The notes beneath the pieces are model-generated. The model saw only the letters and a program-made list of their open reading frames with translations, was not told the DNA's origin and did not search any database. This document shows, piece after piece, positions 34,391 to 48,358 of a stretch of DNA of 64,000 bases. Position 1 is the stretch's first letter, and each line of letters opens with the position of its first letter. A program made the translations under genes and the position numbers. Source of the stretch: Artemisia argyi (Eukaryota; Streptophyta; Magnoliopsida; Asterales; Asteraceae); NCBI GenBank assembly GCA_030686995.1, contig CM060709.1, forward strand, positions 268,565,057-268,629,056. The letters run 5' to 3'.

Positions 34391-34962
34391 TAGAGGTTAA
34401 AAATGAAAATGAAAAACTTAAAGATGAAATTTTCAAACTTGACAAGTTTAAAAATAGTAGTAACCCCCATAAGAAAATAATAAGTGTTCAAGAAACTTCG
34501 GGAGATAAAACCGGTCTAGGATTAACCTCAACTAATGTTTCAACTAGTGAAAATAAAAGTATAAAGTTTGAATGTGAATCTAGTAAACAAAAATCATTAA
34601 AATCAAAACCTAAGTATATACTTATAAATGATAGAAAAATACCCATTGCGAATGATGAAAAAGTAAAAACTTTTTATAAACCATCCTTAAAGACCGAAGT
34701 AGGATCCTCTAAATCTAAATTAAGATCTAAAACTCCACCACCAAGAAAACCAAATAATCTCCATACTCGATCTAAAACACCTCAACCTAGAAGAAACCAA
34801 AATAGACAAAACTACAATAATACTAGTTATCAAATGTGGAATTATCAACCAAGTTACAATCCTTGGGGAATATTACCACCATACATGCATCCTAGCCAAA
34901 TGTTGAATATGTTTGGACCAAACAACTTTGGACCAATGAGACAATGGGGACCAAGTGGCTAA
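34387..34962 (+). pseudogene. Continuation of Gag-Pol linker in another frame
   Basis: A 191-residue frame (NENEKLKDEIFKLDKF onward) that looks like the normal continuation of the Gag coiled coil after a frameshift near 34387. Lys/Ser-rich, then Arg/Pro/Asn-rich (SKTPPPRKPNN, SKTPQPRRNQNRQ) and ending with an aromatic NYQPSYNPWGI-type patch. A protease would normally come next but the frame stops at 34962 and no pol follows. Confidence 0.6.
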
Positions 34963-36331
34963 GCTGTCAATCTTGGAAGAAGTTGGAATATCATCTACAA
35001 ATGACTTCTATAAGTCAACATGGTCACTTGAAGTTCTTGAAGATATTCCATTGAAGACTAAAAGGTACGCGTTTCTTTTAAGTTCATCGCTATAATTTGC
35101 ATGCTTAGATAAATGATTAGTTAGATTAATGCTTAGCTATACATATATATATGTACATAATAGCTTATATTCTTATAACCTAGAAACATCATTGGTGGAC
35201 TCTCCTAGGAATAAGATAAAATTGTTCATTGCCGAACAAAATAGAAAATGGAAATCTTCTATATCCACTATTAGCAAACTCATGGTGATGAAGTGAAATG
35301 AGTTAAATGGATCGATCGTTAATATAGAAGTAGGATTAAATCCCTCGCGTAAGAAAACTATGGATGAAACAAGCTCTCGTAGACTATGGCATTAAGTTAG
35401 ATAAGCGTGCGAAAACAAAGGAACTATAGATGTTAGGTTATACCCCATTCAACACTCTCGCATCTAACATATAAATTATCATCTTCATTTCCTTTAGGAT
35501 CATAGGATATGTAGAAACGATAGCATGAGATAATAATAGGCTTAACCAATCCTCTTGAGCATGAGATCTTTAATAAACATTTTTTTAAATATTTGATTTA
35601 TGATATTTGTTGTCAAAAATCTAATATCTCTAAAAATATGCAAAAACCTCACAGTTTGGAAAATAGTTTTTCAAATAACTATCTCACTTTTAAATAACAT
35701 GTTTTCACTATCAATATCCACAATTTTGTTTTGATCAAAACTAAAGATTGGGAAAATATTCTATACCGTTCATTCACACATTTTGAAGTAAAAACCCAAT
35801 CTATCTTATTCAAATAACTCTCACATCTAAGTGAAAACCTACTTTCAAACATTGTTGAATAATGCTAAAACGTCTCATTTAAAATCATGCATGGTGATCT
35901 CATATTTGTCATCTATATTTATATAAATGACACTTATAAGTGAACTAAATCAAATCAAGAGGACCATGGTTTGTTTATTAAGACTTTGTTTGTAACAAGT
36001 CTAGAAATCCATGCTATCATAACTACCCACTTATTGCACATTGATACATATTAGGATTAATCCACCTAGTTATGTAGTTATGAAATACTTGATGTTTCTT
36101 ATTGTTTCCTAGCACTTATATTTTACTTGCTTGATGAGTATGTTTGCATGCTAGATGAAATTGCTTGTTTACTTAATCTCTTTGATTAACATGCTTTGGC
36201 TACATAATTACCTACATAATTAGTATATGCTTAATTGCCTCAAAGAGTTGGACTTGTTTGAAACCAAAAACACAACCTTTCTGCAATTCACTACCAAAAA
36301 CCCTTTTCTGGCAATCTGGGAATCACCAGAT
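34963..36331. other. Non-coding interior of the SIRE-type element
   Basis: About 1.4 kb of AT-rich DNA in place of protease-integrase-RT-RNase H. No pol fragment is recognisable on either strand. Confidence 0.55.
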
Positions 36332-36530
36332 GGGCGGCCCCCTTAAATCATAAGGCGGCCCCCTTAATTATTAAGGGGACCGGCCATCTGATGGTCGAAG
36401 GTGTTGTTTCCTTTTTCTACTTTTTAGCCCATTTCATCCTACACTTCCCAAAATTCACAATTCTATTCTATCCTAAACCTTCCATCAAAGTTTATCCATC
36501 TTTGATCCCACCAATCCTACATTATAAACA
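36332..36530 (+). promoter_or_regulatory. Internal copy of the SIRE palindrome array plus TATA-like box
   Basis: GGCGGCCCCCTTAAATC, then AAGGCGGCCCCCTTAA and TTAAGGGGACCGGCC (36332-36386) repeat the LTR upstream array inside the element. ATTATAAACA at 36521-36530 may be its TATA box. It stands ahead of the 3' Ser/Pro-rich ORF, so a second promoter is plausible (inference). Confidence 0.5.
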
Positions 36531-36648
36531 CTCTCATTCCTTTCAATCTCCACTCATCTCATCATTTCCTCTCCCATTAAACCAAAACCACCAAGAAACC
36601 CATTTGGAGAAGAAAAACCTAACTTCCATTAAAATCCCGTCAAACCAA

Positions 36649-37776
36649 ATGTTGTTGTCAAACATCCAACACCAAATTCCTCCTATGTCTTCAACATTAC
36701 ATACTTAACACCTCACTCTCCTACCCACCAACATTACATATCAACAACCTTTACTCACCTCAACCTCAAATTTCATCTCCTAGTGCACCTAATGCATCAT
36801 CTTTAACACCCTCCTACCAAGAAATCCCTTCCATAAACATCGCTCTTTCACTCTCACCAATCACATCATTTGATACTCATTTCCCATCTTCACCAATAAC
36901 TCCACCTAGTCATCCTCACAAAAATATTCAACCATATAACCATTCCCTACACTCTACAAAGTGTGTGTCATCACCACTACTACTTAACCCATGAAGGTCA
37001 AACCGTATTTCATGATACACAAACCTCATGTTCATTCAAATGAACCCTTTCACAAACCTCATCATAATAAACAAACATCTATCTTTGTTCCCCAAAATAC
37101 ACCTTCATCTCACCCACATAAGCCATATAAAGAGCATGTTCAATCTTAAAACAACAATCCCAATCTCATTCCTAACACCTCACATTTTGATCAACCTACC
37201 AATCCAACATCCAAAACACTCTCCACTCAAGGAACATCCTCCTCTTCCATACCTTTATCCTCATCCATTCATGATTACTCAAACTCACAAATGTCTCCAC
37301 CACCAAAATTATCATCATCACCTCCTACCAACTCACATGCTATTCCTATGTTGCATGTTCAATCATCCATCCCTAATAAAAACCACACTCCACCATCATC
37401 ACCTTCATTCGAACACTTGATGTTCATTGAAGAACTCAAGGAAGCCCATGAGCTTTGTTCTCTTCTCGCCTTACACCTTGCTCAATGCAACTTGGAATAA
37501 TTTTCCTCTAGCTCTCCTTCATCACCCCACAACTTGAAACAAGTTGCAAAACATGTCAAAAAATTTCCTTGTTGCATCTTTCTCAAAAAACAAACCATTT
37601 CATTGAATGAACACTTCACTTGGATTGAGTATCTTCTCACTAGATCTCATTCAAAACCCTTGCTTGAACAACATCCAAACTCTCGATCAACATCTTCCGC
37701 TCCTAACTCTACACCTCTAAACTCTCCACCACCAAACTCTCCAACATTCATGCACCCAAACATATACCTCCATTAA
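36649..37776 (+). pseudogene. Degenerate Ser/Pro/Thr-rich 3' ORF of the SIRE-type element
   Basis: Pieces in several frames read as one low-complexity protein. ISSPSAPNASSLTPSYQEIP and SFDTHFPSSPITPPSHPHK lie near 36770-36920, SPPPKLSSSPPTNSHAIPML near 37291-37350, then a helical tail FIEELKEAHELCSLLALHLA with stop at 37498-37500, continuing in another frame with KHVKKFPCCIF and HFTWIEYLLTRSH to about 37776. Its place between pol position and 3' LTR is where SIRE elements keep an env-like ORF. No envelope motif is visible, so function is unknown. Confidence 0.4.
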
Positions 37777-38079
37777 TCCAACAATCTTACCCTAACTTAA
37801 CCATTTTCATTCCAAACACTCCATCATCAACCATCTAAGCATAATATATGCTTATTATTTTCACTTTCAAATAAGAATCAACCAACCTTTTGTTACAAGC
37901 AAGTCCGATGGCTCTCTTTGGCAAATTAGGATCTTTAACATAATCACTTTGAATTAATTGTTATGTATCCTTAATATTTGTTTGCTATGCTTGTTATTTG
38001 TATATTGCATATTTTTCTATGTTGTTTGTGCCCTAAATATTTTTTGCAAGCATTCCATATCTCGATTTCTTATGACCTC

Positions 38080-38249
38080 AAAACGAGGGGGAATATACTT
38101 CAAGGGGGAGCTATACATTCGTCGGGATAACCTTTTTAATGTTAACAAAAAGGGGGAGAAGTGATATAAACTCACACAAAAACTTGCATATATATATTAA
38201 TTTTTAGTTTAATGAGTTTAGATTTTGTAATCATCAAAAAGGGGGAGAT
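38080..38249 (+). other. Polypurine tract region of the SIRE-type element
   Basis: Four GGGGGA-type purine tracts occur (AACGAGGGGGAATA, CAAGGGGGAGC, AAAAAGGGGGAGAAG, AAAAAGGGGGAGAT). The last, at 38236-38248, abuts the LTR start and is the functional PPT; the others may be relics or alternative primers. Confidence 0.8.
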
Positions 38250-39880
<1,631 letters not shown>

Positions 39881-40906
39881 AATTGGCATCAGAGCCAGGT
39901 TAAACAAGATTTTTAAAATAAACTGTATTTTAAAACTTGAAACGATCTATGTAATCTGAAAAATATTTAGAAGGGCAATCTATGCAAAGACCACCACTAT
40001 TTGAAAGTGATGGTTTTCTTTATTGGAAAAATAGATTCAAAACTTACGTGAAATTAAAAGATCTTGATCTTTGGCATGTCATTACCTTTGGTGATTTTCC
40101 CCCTATTCAATATAATTTTGAAACTAAAATGGATGAAATTGTATCTTTTGAAAAAAAAAATGATGATTTGAAAAAGAAACTTGCAAAAAATAATGAGGCT
40201 AAAATGGTTATTTATAATGCGTTACCATGCAAAGAATATGAAAGAATTTTTATGTGTAAAACCGCAAAAGAAATTTGGAATTCTTTACTAATCACTCACC
40301 AAGGTAATAGTCAAGTTAAAGATAACAAAATAGATCTTCTTGTTCAACAATATGAACAATTTACGATTCCGGAGGAGGAATCAATAGATAATGCTTTTGC
40401 TAGGTTTAACACTATCATCACAAGTTTAAAAGCACTTGATGAGAATTTTTCTAGCAAGAATTTTGTTAGGAAATTTCTTAGGGCTCTTCATCCAAAATGG
40501 CGAGCTAAAGTTACGGCGATTGAAGAATCAAAGAACTTGTCAACTTTTTAACTTGATGAGTTGATCGGCAACCTGAAAGTCTACGAAGCAATAATAAAGA
40601 AAGACTCCGAGATGGTCAATGAAAAAAGAGGGCAAAGCAAGTCAATTACGTTGAAAGCTAGGAAGGAATCTAGTAACGAGGATAGCTCAACCTCCGAAAG
40701 TGATGACGAAGAATATGCGATGGCCGTAAGAGACTTCAAGAAATTCTTCAAAAGGCGAGGAAGATTCGTTAGACAACCGCATGATGAAAGGAAAGGAAAC
40801 CAAAGAAATAAAGATGACAAAAATGGCAAAAGTGATAGGAAGTTCTTCAAATGTGGTGATCCAAATCATCTCATCGGAAAATGTCCAATGTCCAATGATG
40901 TCAAGA
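39881..40906 (+). mobile_element. Truncated second SIRE internal region
   Basis: PBS ATTGGCATCAGAGCC and gag follow the second LTR with ~98 percent identity by eye to 33046-34070. Similarity ends after the duplicated GTCCAATGTCCAATG near 40890-40906. This makes an LTR-internal-LTR-partial internal arrangement, best explained by unequal recombination or insertion into its own LTR followed by deletion. Confidence 0.8.
39982..40906 (+). pseudogene. Second SIRE-type gag, truncated
   Basis: Same Gag as 33146-34390 but with Trp at the position of the other copy's amber stop. It carries its own in-frame TAA at 40549-40551 (Leu-Gln replaced in the LSTLQLDE segment). The first knuckle Cys is Phe ([14 protein letters not shown]), which would disable zinc binding. 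The sequence departs from the family near 40906. Confidence 0.85.
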
Positions 40907-41747
40907 AAATGTCCAATGACGATCAAGCTCCGTCATTGTTGGTAGCTTGGATTATTTTTCCAATTATTTGCTTGGTATCGTTTTAAATTCTTTATAATAC
41001 ACAACCTGTCTTTTTTTTCTTTTTCTTTTTTTGAGCATATGCAATAAAAAGGCAAACAGTAAACATGCCTCTTTGTTTATCAAATTTCCAAAATCCTAAA
41101 TTTATTTGATTAATGACCTTTATTCTTTTTTTAAGGTTTAGAAGCTGATTTAGAGCTGATTTAGAAGATGATTTAAAAGTTAATTTTCAATATCTTTAAG
41201 AAGTAAGTGAAGTCATGTTTCTCCTTCAAGTAGTTTCATGAAGGCATAGGTTAATTTATTCTTCTAATTTGCATGATATGTCTAACGTGTTTTGTTAAAC
41301 TTATGTTTACTTTTGTATGATAAATTGTCATATGTATGATGTTTAATGCCATGTTATATTCCATATTAAAACACCACTTTGTAGAAGGTGTGTACTATTT
41401 TTTTTTCTAGTTAGAGCAAGGGGTATCGTCACTTGTGGTCCACGCCATTTTCATGTGGCAGCCAAAATGGCGACGCCATTTATGCGTTACCACACCAGTT
41501 GTGGTCTGCGCCATTTCCCAAGTGATTATAGTCATGCACACAATTTCCCATTTGGTTTAAATATTTTGACCGTCGGATCAAAACCATTAAGATTAGAAAG
41601 GGCAGTGGCATTTTTGTAATTATTGGGATGTACAAGGGCAAATCAATAACATTGTAATTATCATTCACTGATACTAACCAAAAATTTTCCACCATTCCTC
41701 TCATTTCATTAAATCACTCAAATCATTATTCTCTTTCTAAAAATGTG
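40907..41747. other. Unassigned repeat sequence
   Basis: No gene. A segment at 41413-41520 has near-duplicate words (CACTTGTGGTCCACGCCATTTT and ACCAGTTGTGGTCTGCGCC, in same orientation) suggesting a small internal duplication. No TSD or termini were found. Confidence 0.35.
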
Positions 41748-42998
41748 ACAACCCGATAATTTGAGTTTTAATTAAACAATGCGTTACGGTTAAACATGAA
41801 TAACTGAACATTGAAAACCGGTTTAGTATACATGAGATTTTATTTTGGAATATTGTTACTTGATTTGTGAACTTGCCCTGTAGAACCTTAGATTTTAGCA
41901 CAACGTGAGTCGGCATGATTAAACCTAATAATACGCAAAATATTGATTTTTGACGCGTTAAATAAATATAGACGTATTTATAGCCATTTTTAATGGAAAA
42001 ATGAATTTAAAAACAATGGTGCAACTTCGAAAATCCCACGAGCATTTTTTACTAGGCTAAACGAGCCCGAGAATGAATATACGTAAAGAATAAACAAACT
42101 ACAAGAACCACCCTTCCACCCTATTTTAAACGTGCCCCCTAGAGTTTGCTTAGTTGACAAAATTGGCCCCTAGGGTTAGTATATAACCCCCACACTCCCC
42201 ATTTCCCACACAAAAGTCAAAACCCTAAGTTAATATATCTCCTCCCCCTCCTCACTTTCTGCCGCCGCACAACCCTACACCGCTCACAACCGCCACCACT
42301 ACTATGGAGCTTCACCACCGTTAACACCACGACTACCACCATTTTCACCTTCACCCATCACCTCCTCACTCTTTTTGTTCCTGCAACCACTCACCACCAT
42401 TGACCACCACCACATCGCCACTTTCCCTTCAAGAAAAACATCAACACCACCCGTGTTACACCCAATAGAAGATAGATCTGTGGTGTACGCGCGATAAACT
42501 CACCCTACGCGCCACCACAACCACCATTTTTTGTCGGTTTATGTTAGGTAAACATGGTAATAAGGGTATTAAAACACCAATTCACGGCCGTATGTGAATA
42601 GGTGTGGGGAAAAACTTATGATAAATGATTTTTGATTATTAAGAATAGATAGAAACGAGTTTGGTATCATCTGGTCGTATGTCATATTTTTTGTGTTGTT
42701 TCCTTTGTGTTTGGGTGTGCGTACGAATTGATATGTGTGGCCACAAGCTTGTTTTGGGCTTACTTCGTAGCTTACAAGCTTAATTGATTTAGGTTATTGG
42801 GTGGATTTGGTTTTATTAAATTTGAACCAGGTAGGTTTAGGATCTAATCTGGCCGGTTCAGTTTTGGGTTGGAGTTGGGTTGTTTGGTTGATGGTGGCTT
42901 ACGACCACTTTTTCAATCCGTGTAGTCTTTTGGCATCAAGGGTTTGAGCCAAGACCATAAGGTCTCAGCGAGGTAAGTTTGGTTTTATTTTAGCTTGG
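41748..42998 (+). repeat. Probable partial gypsy-type LTR
   Basis: Starts TGTGACAACCCGATAATTTG, the terminal style of Tekay-like LTRs. A TATA-like AGTATATAACC near 42178-42189 is followed by a CACACAAAAGTCAAAACCC leader and a C/A-rich CCACCACC stretch, similar in layout to the LTR at 3701. No matching 3' terminus before another LTR begins at 42999. Confidence 0.45.
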
Positions 42999-43535
42999 TG
43001 ATAAGGATTTATATGATACCTTTTTAAGGGGTCATTTAAGCCAAAAATCGTGATTATATGATCAAATATTTCCTCAAATCATTTCTTTTCGTATTTTAGG
43101 TACTTGGGACGTGAATTCTAGAATATGGAGCTTTTTGGACATTTTTCGATACAAAAGAGAAGAAAACAACTAAATCGCGAAAAACCCTGTCAGGAAAAGA
43201 CACCTGACGGTGTCACGTTATAATTTGTGATGCCGTCACTTGGTAACTTGGAGCTGGAAAATTAACACACGTCACTTCAGAGAACTTTGGATATTTTAAA
43301 CCTGACGGCGTCTGGTGCAATTTGAAGAAGGGTGTCACGTTGTAATTTTGTGAGAAACGGCTCAGAAAGGTTAAAGAAGGACGGTGTCAGACATAAGCTG
43401 ACGATGTTAGAAGATAAAGAGCGACGACATCAAAACGACGACTTGCACAAAGAGAAATACTAATCACGGCGGTCTGACGGTGTTAGGATCCATAACCTGA
43501 CACCGTCAGTTTTGTAAATCTATATATGCTTTATT
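42999..43535 (+). repeat. Truncated Athila/Tat-like LTR
   Basis: Begins TGATAAGGATTTAT and TTTTTAAGGGGTCATTTAAG, as the minus-strand LTR at 44829-46241 does. The TGACGNCGTCA-type words are here mostly mutated (TGACGGTGTCA, TGATGCCGTCA, TGACACCGTCA). A TATA-like CTATATATGC follows near 43520. Similarity to the family fades after about 43535. Confidence 0.6.
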
Positions 43536-44074
43536 TTGTTTTTAACCTCGTCTTAATTACATATAAAGGTATTTTGCAAAGAAAGAACTGTAGGGAAGAT
43601 CATATTTGTTTATAAGAACAAATTGAACATGAACAATAACAAATAAATATTAACATATATATTTATGTGTTTCTTCGAGTCAAATGCTTATATCGAGTCA
43701 CAATCAATGTTTTGCAGCTTTTCCAGGTTTTAATACTTAAATTTTTCCAGAAATTTTTCGAAAACAAAATATAAAAATTCTGCCAGGTCATACCTGACGG
43801 CGTCAGGCACTGTATTTGCACAATTTTCCAGATTTTGTTTTTCTGCTGAAATTGTATATTTTTGAAAAAATTTCAGAAATTTTAATTTCCAGGAATCTGT
43901 AGATATTTATTTTGCAAGCATTATACCTTAGTTTCCTTTCTAGAATTTAATTTTATATTGATTTTCCGCCGATTTTATGCGAGGTTTTGTGTTTTGTTTT
44001 CTTAGTTAATTACATGTTATATTGGACAAGAAGATAAAGAGGAAGTTGGAGGTGCATATATGGTTATTTATTTT
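43536..44074. other. Unassigned, with one more TGACGGCGTCA
   Basis: AT-rich; contains an isolated perfect TGACGGCGTCA at 43795-43805. It may be a rearranged part of the same LTR or of its leader. No ORF. Confidence 0.35.
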
Positions 44075-46940
44075 TGTAGAAATTAGAGGGGGGGGGGGGC
44101 GTTGAATAGTTTCACTGTTTATAACTACTCTTTAAAATATTTTACCTCTTTTAGGTTCGTTTATGTTTCTATTATAAAGTTGTTGAATTTACTAGTTATG
44201 TGATATCTAGTTGACTAGATGTAAATGTAGAAGGTAAGTAAAGTAAAGAGTAAAGGAAAGAACACAACCAAGGAGACGCCGAAATTTATAGTGGTTTGGC
44301 ACGAAGCTCACTCTTTGTCTTACTCCATTCCCCGAGTACCACACTCGAGAGTTTTCAATCACTATGTCAACATACTCCTTCTAGCGGAGCAATCCGTACA
44401 CAAGCTTACACCAAGTTTAACGACACTAAGCTAAACGTCGAGTTCTAATCCTAGCTAGAACTAATATACACCAAGGCCTACGTGGCCACACGAACAAGCA
44501 CTTTTGTCCCACTTAGATCGACACATGATCCAAGTCTTCACACGAACGAGCACTCCCGTTCACTTGAATCTTCACCCGATTCAAGCCTTTACACACGGAC
44601 TTCACAAAGTCCTAATTTTCACACTAGAACTCCACTAAGTCCTAGCCTTCACACAACCACACACAACTATTACAAGTCTTAATCTAGATACAACACTTCT
44701 TGGATTTACACCTTTGTCCAAGTTCACCCTAACACAACTAGTCACGACTTACACACAAGTCGGATATACAATATTTACAACATTTACAAATGAGAGAACT
44801 CGAGGAAGAAGAGATTCGCAACACTAGCTGATGCGACGATTGCGGCCTCACAAAAGGTTATACTTCTCAAAGGATCTTGAGAAGCTTGCAATCCTCCAGG
44901 CAGTGTACTTGATTGTTTTAGTGTAGTATAGGTATGTCGGGAGGATTGATCGTTCTCTATAGGAATAGTGTCGTTAGGATTTGAAGTGTACGTCAACTAG
45001 GTCTAAGGGTGAGAGATGATTCTTTTTGTATTTTTATATTCTATGAAAGCAATTAAAATCTCAGTTTTGAAAGAGTGGGCGGAATTAGTTGCTAATCAAC
45101 TAACCCAAAACTAATAATTAAACTAAAAACAATAAAATAAATAACAAGAAAATAAAGTGGTGGACACTTATAATGAGACAAACGTGTTTACTTAGATATA
45201 ATTACTCCGTAGTTATCTCTTGTTGATTTGTTGAATGTCACAGTTGTTTAGTTGAAGCGTTGTATTCCTTAATACCAGTCGTGGAGGCGTGCACGTCCTT
45301 CCCCAACTCTATGTATATCTATTTCTTCTTATGATGATACGTTTAGTATCCTATCATAGAATCATTAACATCTACTCATGCATTAAATACAACGAATAAA
45401 ACCATAGTGAACATCCGATTATGTTTCTTAAGACGTTCAAGCTTGTTACACAAAGGAGGTTAGCCAGTTTTCTTAAGCCTAACGCGAGTCAATCAACTAA
45501 ACAATAAACAACTCACCAACAATCAATAACTAGGTTTCATTAGATCTAAGCAAACACTAAATAATCTAAGCTAGCATGTAAATGTAAAGAAAAGATAAAC
45601 AATTAATCAGACAACACATAGACATATTGAATGATTAAAGGAAAACTTATCTTCAATTGAACATAGAGGAAAAGAGGGTATGTAAACCCTAAAAAAGCTG
45701 TAAAATTCGGATTAGGGTTTCTGTCCCCAAAGTTGCACACCAATGAATGAAAAATCCAAAACTATATATAGATTTACAAAGCTGACGGCGTCAGGTTATA
45801 GGTCCTGATGCAGTCAGAACACCGTCTCTAGGGTTTCATCTTGTGCAAGATAGCCTTCTGACGTCGTCACGTGTAAACTTCTCTGGGCCGTCTCTTGTAA
45901 AATTAAAACCAGATGCCCTACTTCCAAATGCACCTAACGGCTTCAGGTGTAAAACATCCCAAGGTTCTCTGAAACGTCATGTTCCAGCTCTTGGATCATC
46001 AAGTGACGACGTCGGCTAGTAATGCCTGATGCCGTCAACTATACTTTCCTGACAGGTTTTCTTGACTTTGTCGTTTTCTTCACTTTTGAGCCAAAAAACG
46101 TTCAAAATGCTCCCTTTTTCAGAATGCACGTCCTAAGTACCTAAAATGAGAAAAAAAACGATTTGAGGCAATATTTGACCATATGTTTACTATTTAAGGC
46201 TTAAATGACCCCTTAAAAGCGTAATAAATAAATCCTTATCACTTGCTATGTTTGTGTGTGGACTCAAATAACACTTCGATTCTTGATGACTTCGAGTGTT
46301 CTTCTCTTGCACTTTGATGTATAGGAAGAGAGGATCACTTATAAACATATATCGACATGCTATAGTGATCAAAGATGAAAGAAAGAAAGAACAGAAAGGT
46401 TTTGTGCAAAGAGGCTTGGTTTACAAAATGGAACAGTTCTGTATTTATAGGTGTCAGGAGGAGCGTGGGCGGTCCCTTAAATATGTGACGGTCCTTTATC
46501 AATAAGGGACCGCCGGTCCATTTAAGGGACCGCCCCGATAGATGCTCCTCTTTTTGTCATGACGTGGTGAAAGTTTATCTGGTGAAAAACTTTTCTGTTT
46601 TGGGCGGGAAATATGGCTGTTACATTATTTGAATTTTGAATTCATTTTATTAATAAAACATTTCTTTAAAAAACACAAAAATATTTTTTTTAAATGTTTT
46701 GTCACACATAAAAATGTGAGGTTTTGTAAAAATAAATTCTTTGATCACTTTACTAATACTGGTATAAAGTTTGTTCATACCTGAAGTGACGTTGTAGTAG
46801 ACACGTAGTAGAAACGAGTTTCCTCGATTAAAAACTTATTAACCGTAACTTTACGTAACTTGTTTGTATAGTTTGTGATTATCAAAATGTATAAACACCG
46901 AATAATGCAAATAACAATTTTAGCATTATTTGTATTAACA
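44075..46940 (-). repeat. SIRE-type LTR on the minus strand, with nested solo LTR
   Basis: Host LTR parts are 44075-44828 and 46242-46940. TATA (minus TATAAATAC) at about 46442-46450 lies just below the GC-rich array at 46467-46535. The LTR end on the plus strand carries a run of about 13 G, as the other SIRE LTRs have C runs. Confidence 0.75.
44829..46241 (-). mobile_element. Athila/Tat-like solo LTR nested in the SIRE LTR
   Basis: Plus-strand limits TGATGCGACG and AATCCTTATCA; on the minus strand it starts TGATAAGGATT and ends ...CGCATCA. Flanks CTAGC (44824-44828) and CTTGC (46242-46246) differ at one base, so the TSD is nearly intact. It contains TGACGGCGTCA at 45783, TGACGTCGTCA at 45859 and degenerate copies up to 46060. 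Its TATA box (ACTATATATAG) is at 45761-45771, on the downstream side of the array. Confidence 0.85.
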
Positions 46941-47188
46941 ATCTCCCCTTTTTATGATTACAAAATATAAACTCATTTTAGGTAAAATTATGTGTTGATA
47001 AATTTTTAATGAGTTTTCGTTTACTCCTCCCCCTTTTTGTAGAATCAAAAGGCTTCGTCGATGTGTAGAGAGGAAAGAAATCGACGGAACTAATGCTCCC
47101 CATAGCTTAGTGCTCGCCCTAAATGAGGGCACTAGGGAATCGAGCTATGATGTCGTGCTACAAAAACAAGTTAGAGTACAAAGCACAT
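46941..47188. other. Interior fragment of the minus-strand SIRE element
   Basis: Contains two minus-strand purine tracts (AAAAGGGGAG by 46942, AAAAAGGGGGAGGAG near 47025-47040), the same multiple-PPT arrangement as at 38080-38249. The Athila target CACAT is at its right end (47184-47188). Confidence 0.6.
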
Positions 47189-47544
47189 TGATAACGCTCA
47201 AAATTAACATGTTGCGTTATTGTTTGTTTTATGCATGGAAATTGGTCATATTTGTATATATTTGTTACTTAATCGTGGAAAAGTGTTTATGCATGCAAAT
47301 ATAGCCAAAAGCAGGTAAAAATGATTAAAAGATGAAGAAATGAAGTGATCATGCATTTTTGAAGAGTTTCAAGAAGATCAAGAAAGAAAGAAACGACGCA
47401 TGGACAAAAGGATTTGATAAAGACAAGTTTTCTACACATATTTCTCAAGGAAATATCAAGTTCTGATGAATAAAGTCATGCCACGAAGAAAAACAATGCA
47501 TGCAACATAAAACGAAAAAGAAATAATTTCCAGACAGTGTCCAG

Positions 47545-47631
47545 CCGATCGGATGCAACCCGCATCCGATTCGGCTAGAATTTGCCAAAAGAAGTGTCAT
47601 CCGATCGGATGGTGAGAAACCAATCGGATGG
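47545..47631. promoter_or_regulatory. CCGATCGG-type palindrome array in the Athila-like LTR
   Basis: GCCGATCGGATGC, GCATCCGATTCGGC, CATCCGATCGGATGG and CCAATCGGATGG lie within 87 bp, about 125 bp upstream of CTATATAA. The core ATCCGATCGGAT is a perfect 12-bp palindrome. The 3' LTR has the same array at 58283-58372. Confidence 0.75.
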
Positions 47632-48358
47632 AGATGACTGAAGTTACAAGTTTTGCATTTATGGACGTATTTACTCCCCATAATCATGTGTGGCTGATCA
47701 TTTCTGCTTAATAACTCTAGAGGGACGTTTTTACTTGGAGGATAAGTGTCATTATGCTATATAATGACTACTTAGGGTCTAGATTAGTTGTACCACCAAA
47801 TATCTAACTTAGTATTATACCAAATCTTGTTAGTTCATCTTATATTGCTTGAAAGTTTACTAAGTGTTGTGAAAACGTCCAGAACGTGGTTAGTTCGAGT
47901 CTCAAGCATTGGTTCGAGTTAAGAGTTGTTTACTTACGCTAGTGAGCAATTGGAGGAGTGTGGTTGCTATAGTTCCACAAGTTTATTCATTGTAATTCTC
48001 AAGCTAGGTACACCTTGATATTTATAATGAACAATTGTTACTTTGAATTTTATGAAAGTTTTCTTATTTACTTGTGTTTTAATATGATTGTTATGGAGTA
48101 ATTTGTGATATACTTGTGTATATGATGTGATTGGTTAATGGAGTATTCTTTTATGAAAAAGGTGATGCATGAAAATATATCTATTTTATGAGTTTGTTGA
48201 AGTAACATCTAATCTTGCTTAATTTGTTGGTAAAAACAATCTTTGGAAAAATAGGTCCGAAAGAAATTTCAACTTGTTTTTATTCCAAAACATTAGTGCA
48301 CGAATAAGTTTGGAATATGATGCTTGACAACCATCTTATTTACTTGTTAAAATGGATT

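Noticed and set aside
41413..41747. Possible MITE
   Set aside because: Internal near-duplicate words are in direct, not inverted, orientation, and no target duplication was found.
44482..44996. Ser/Thr-rich ORFs in the minus-strand SIRE LTR
   Set aside because: Translations of LTR repeats (TTCACACGAACGAGCACT-type units) without similarity to any retroelement protein.
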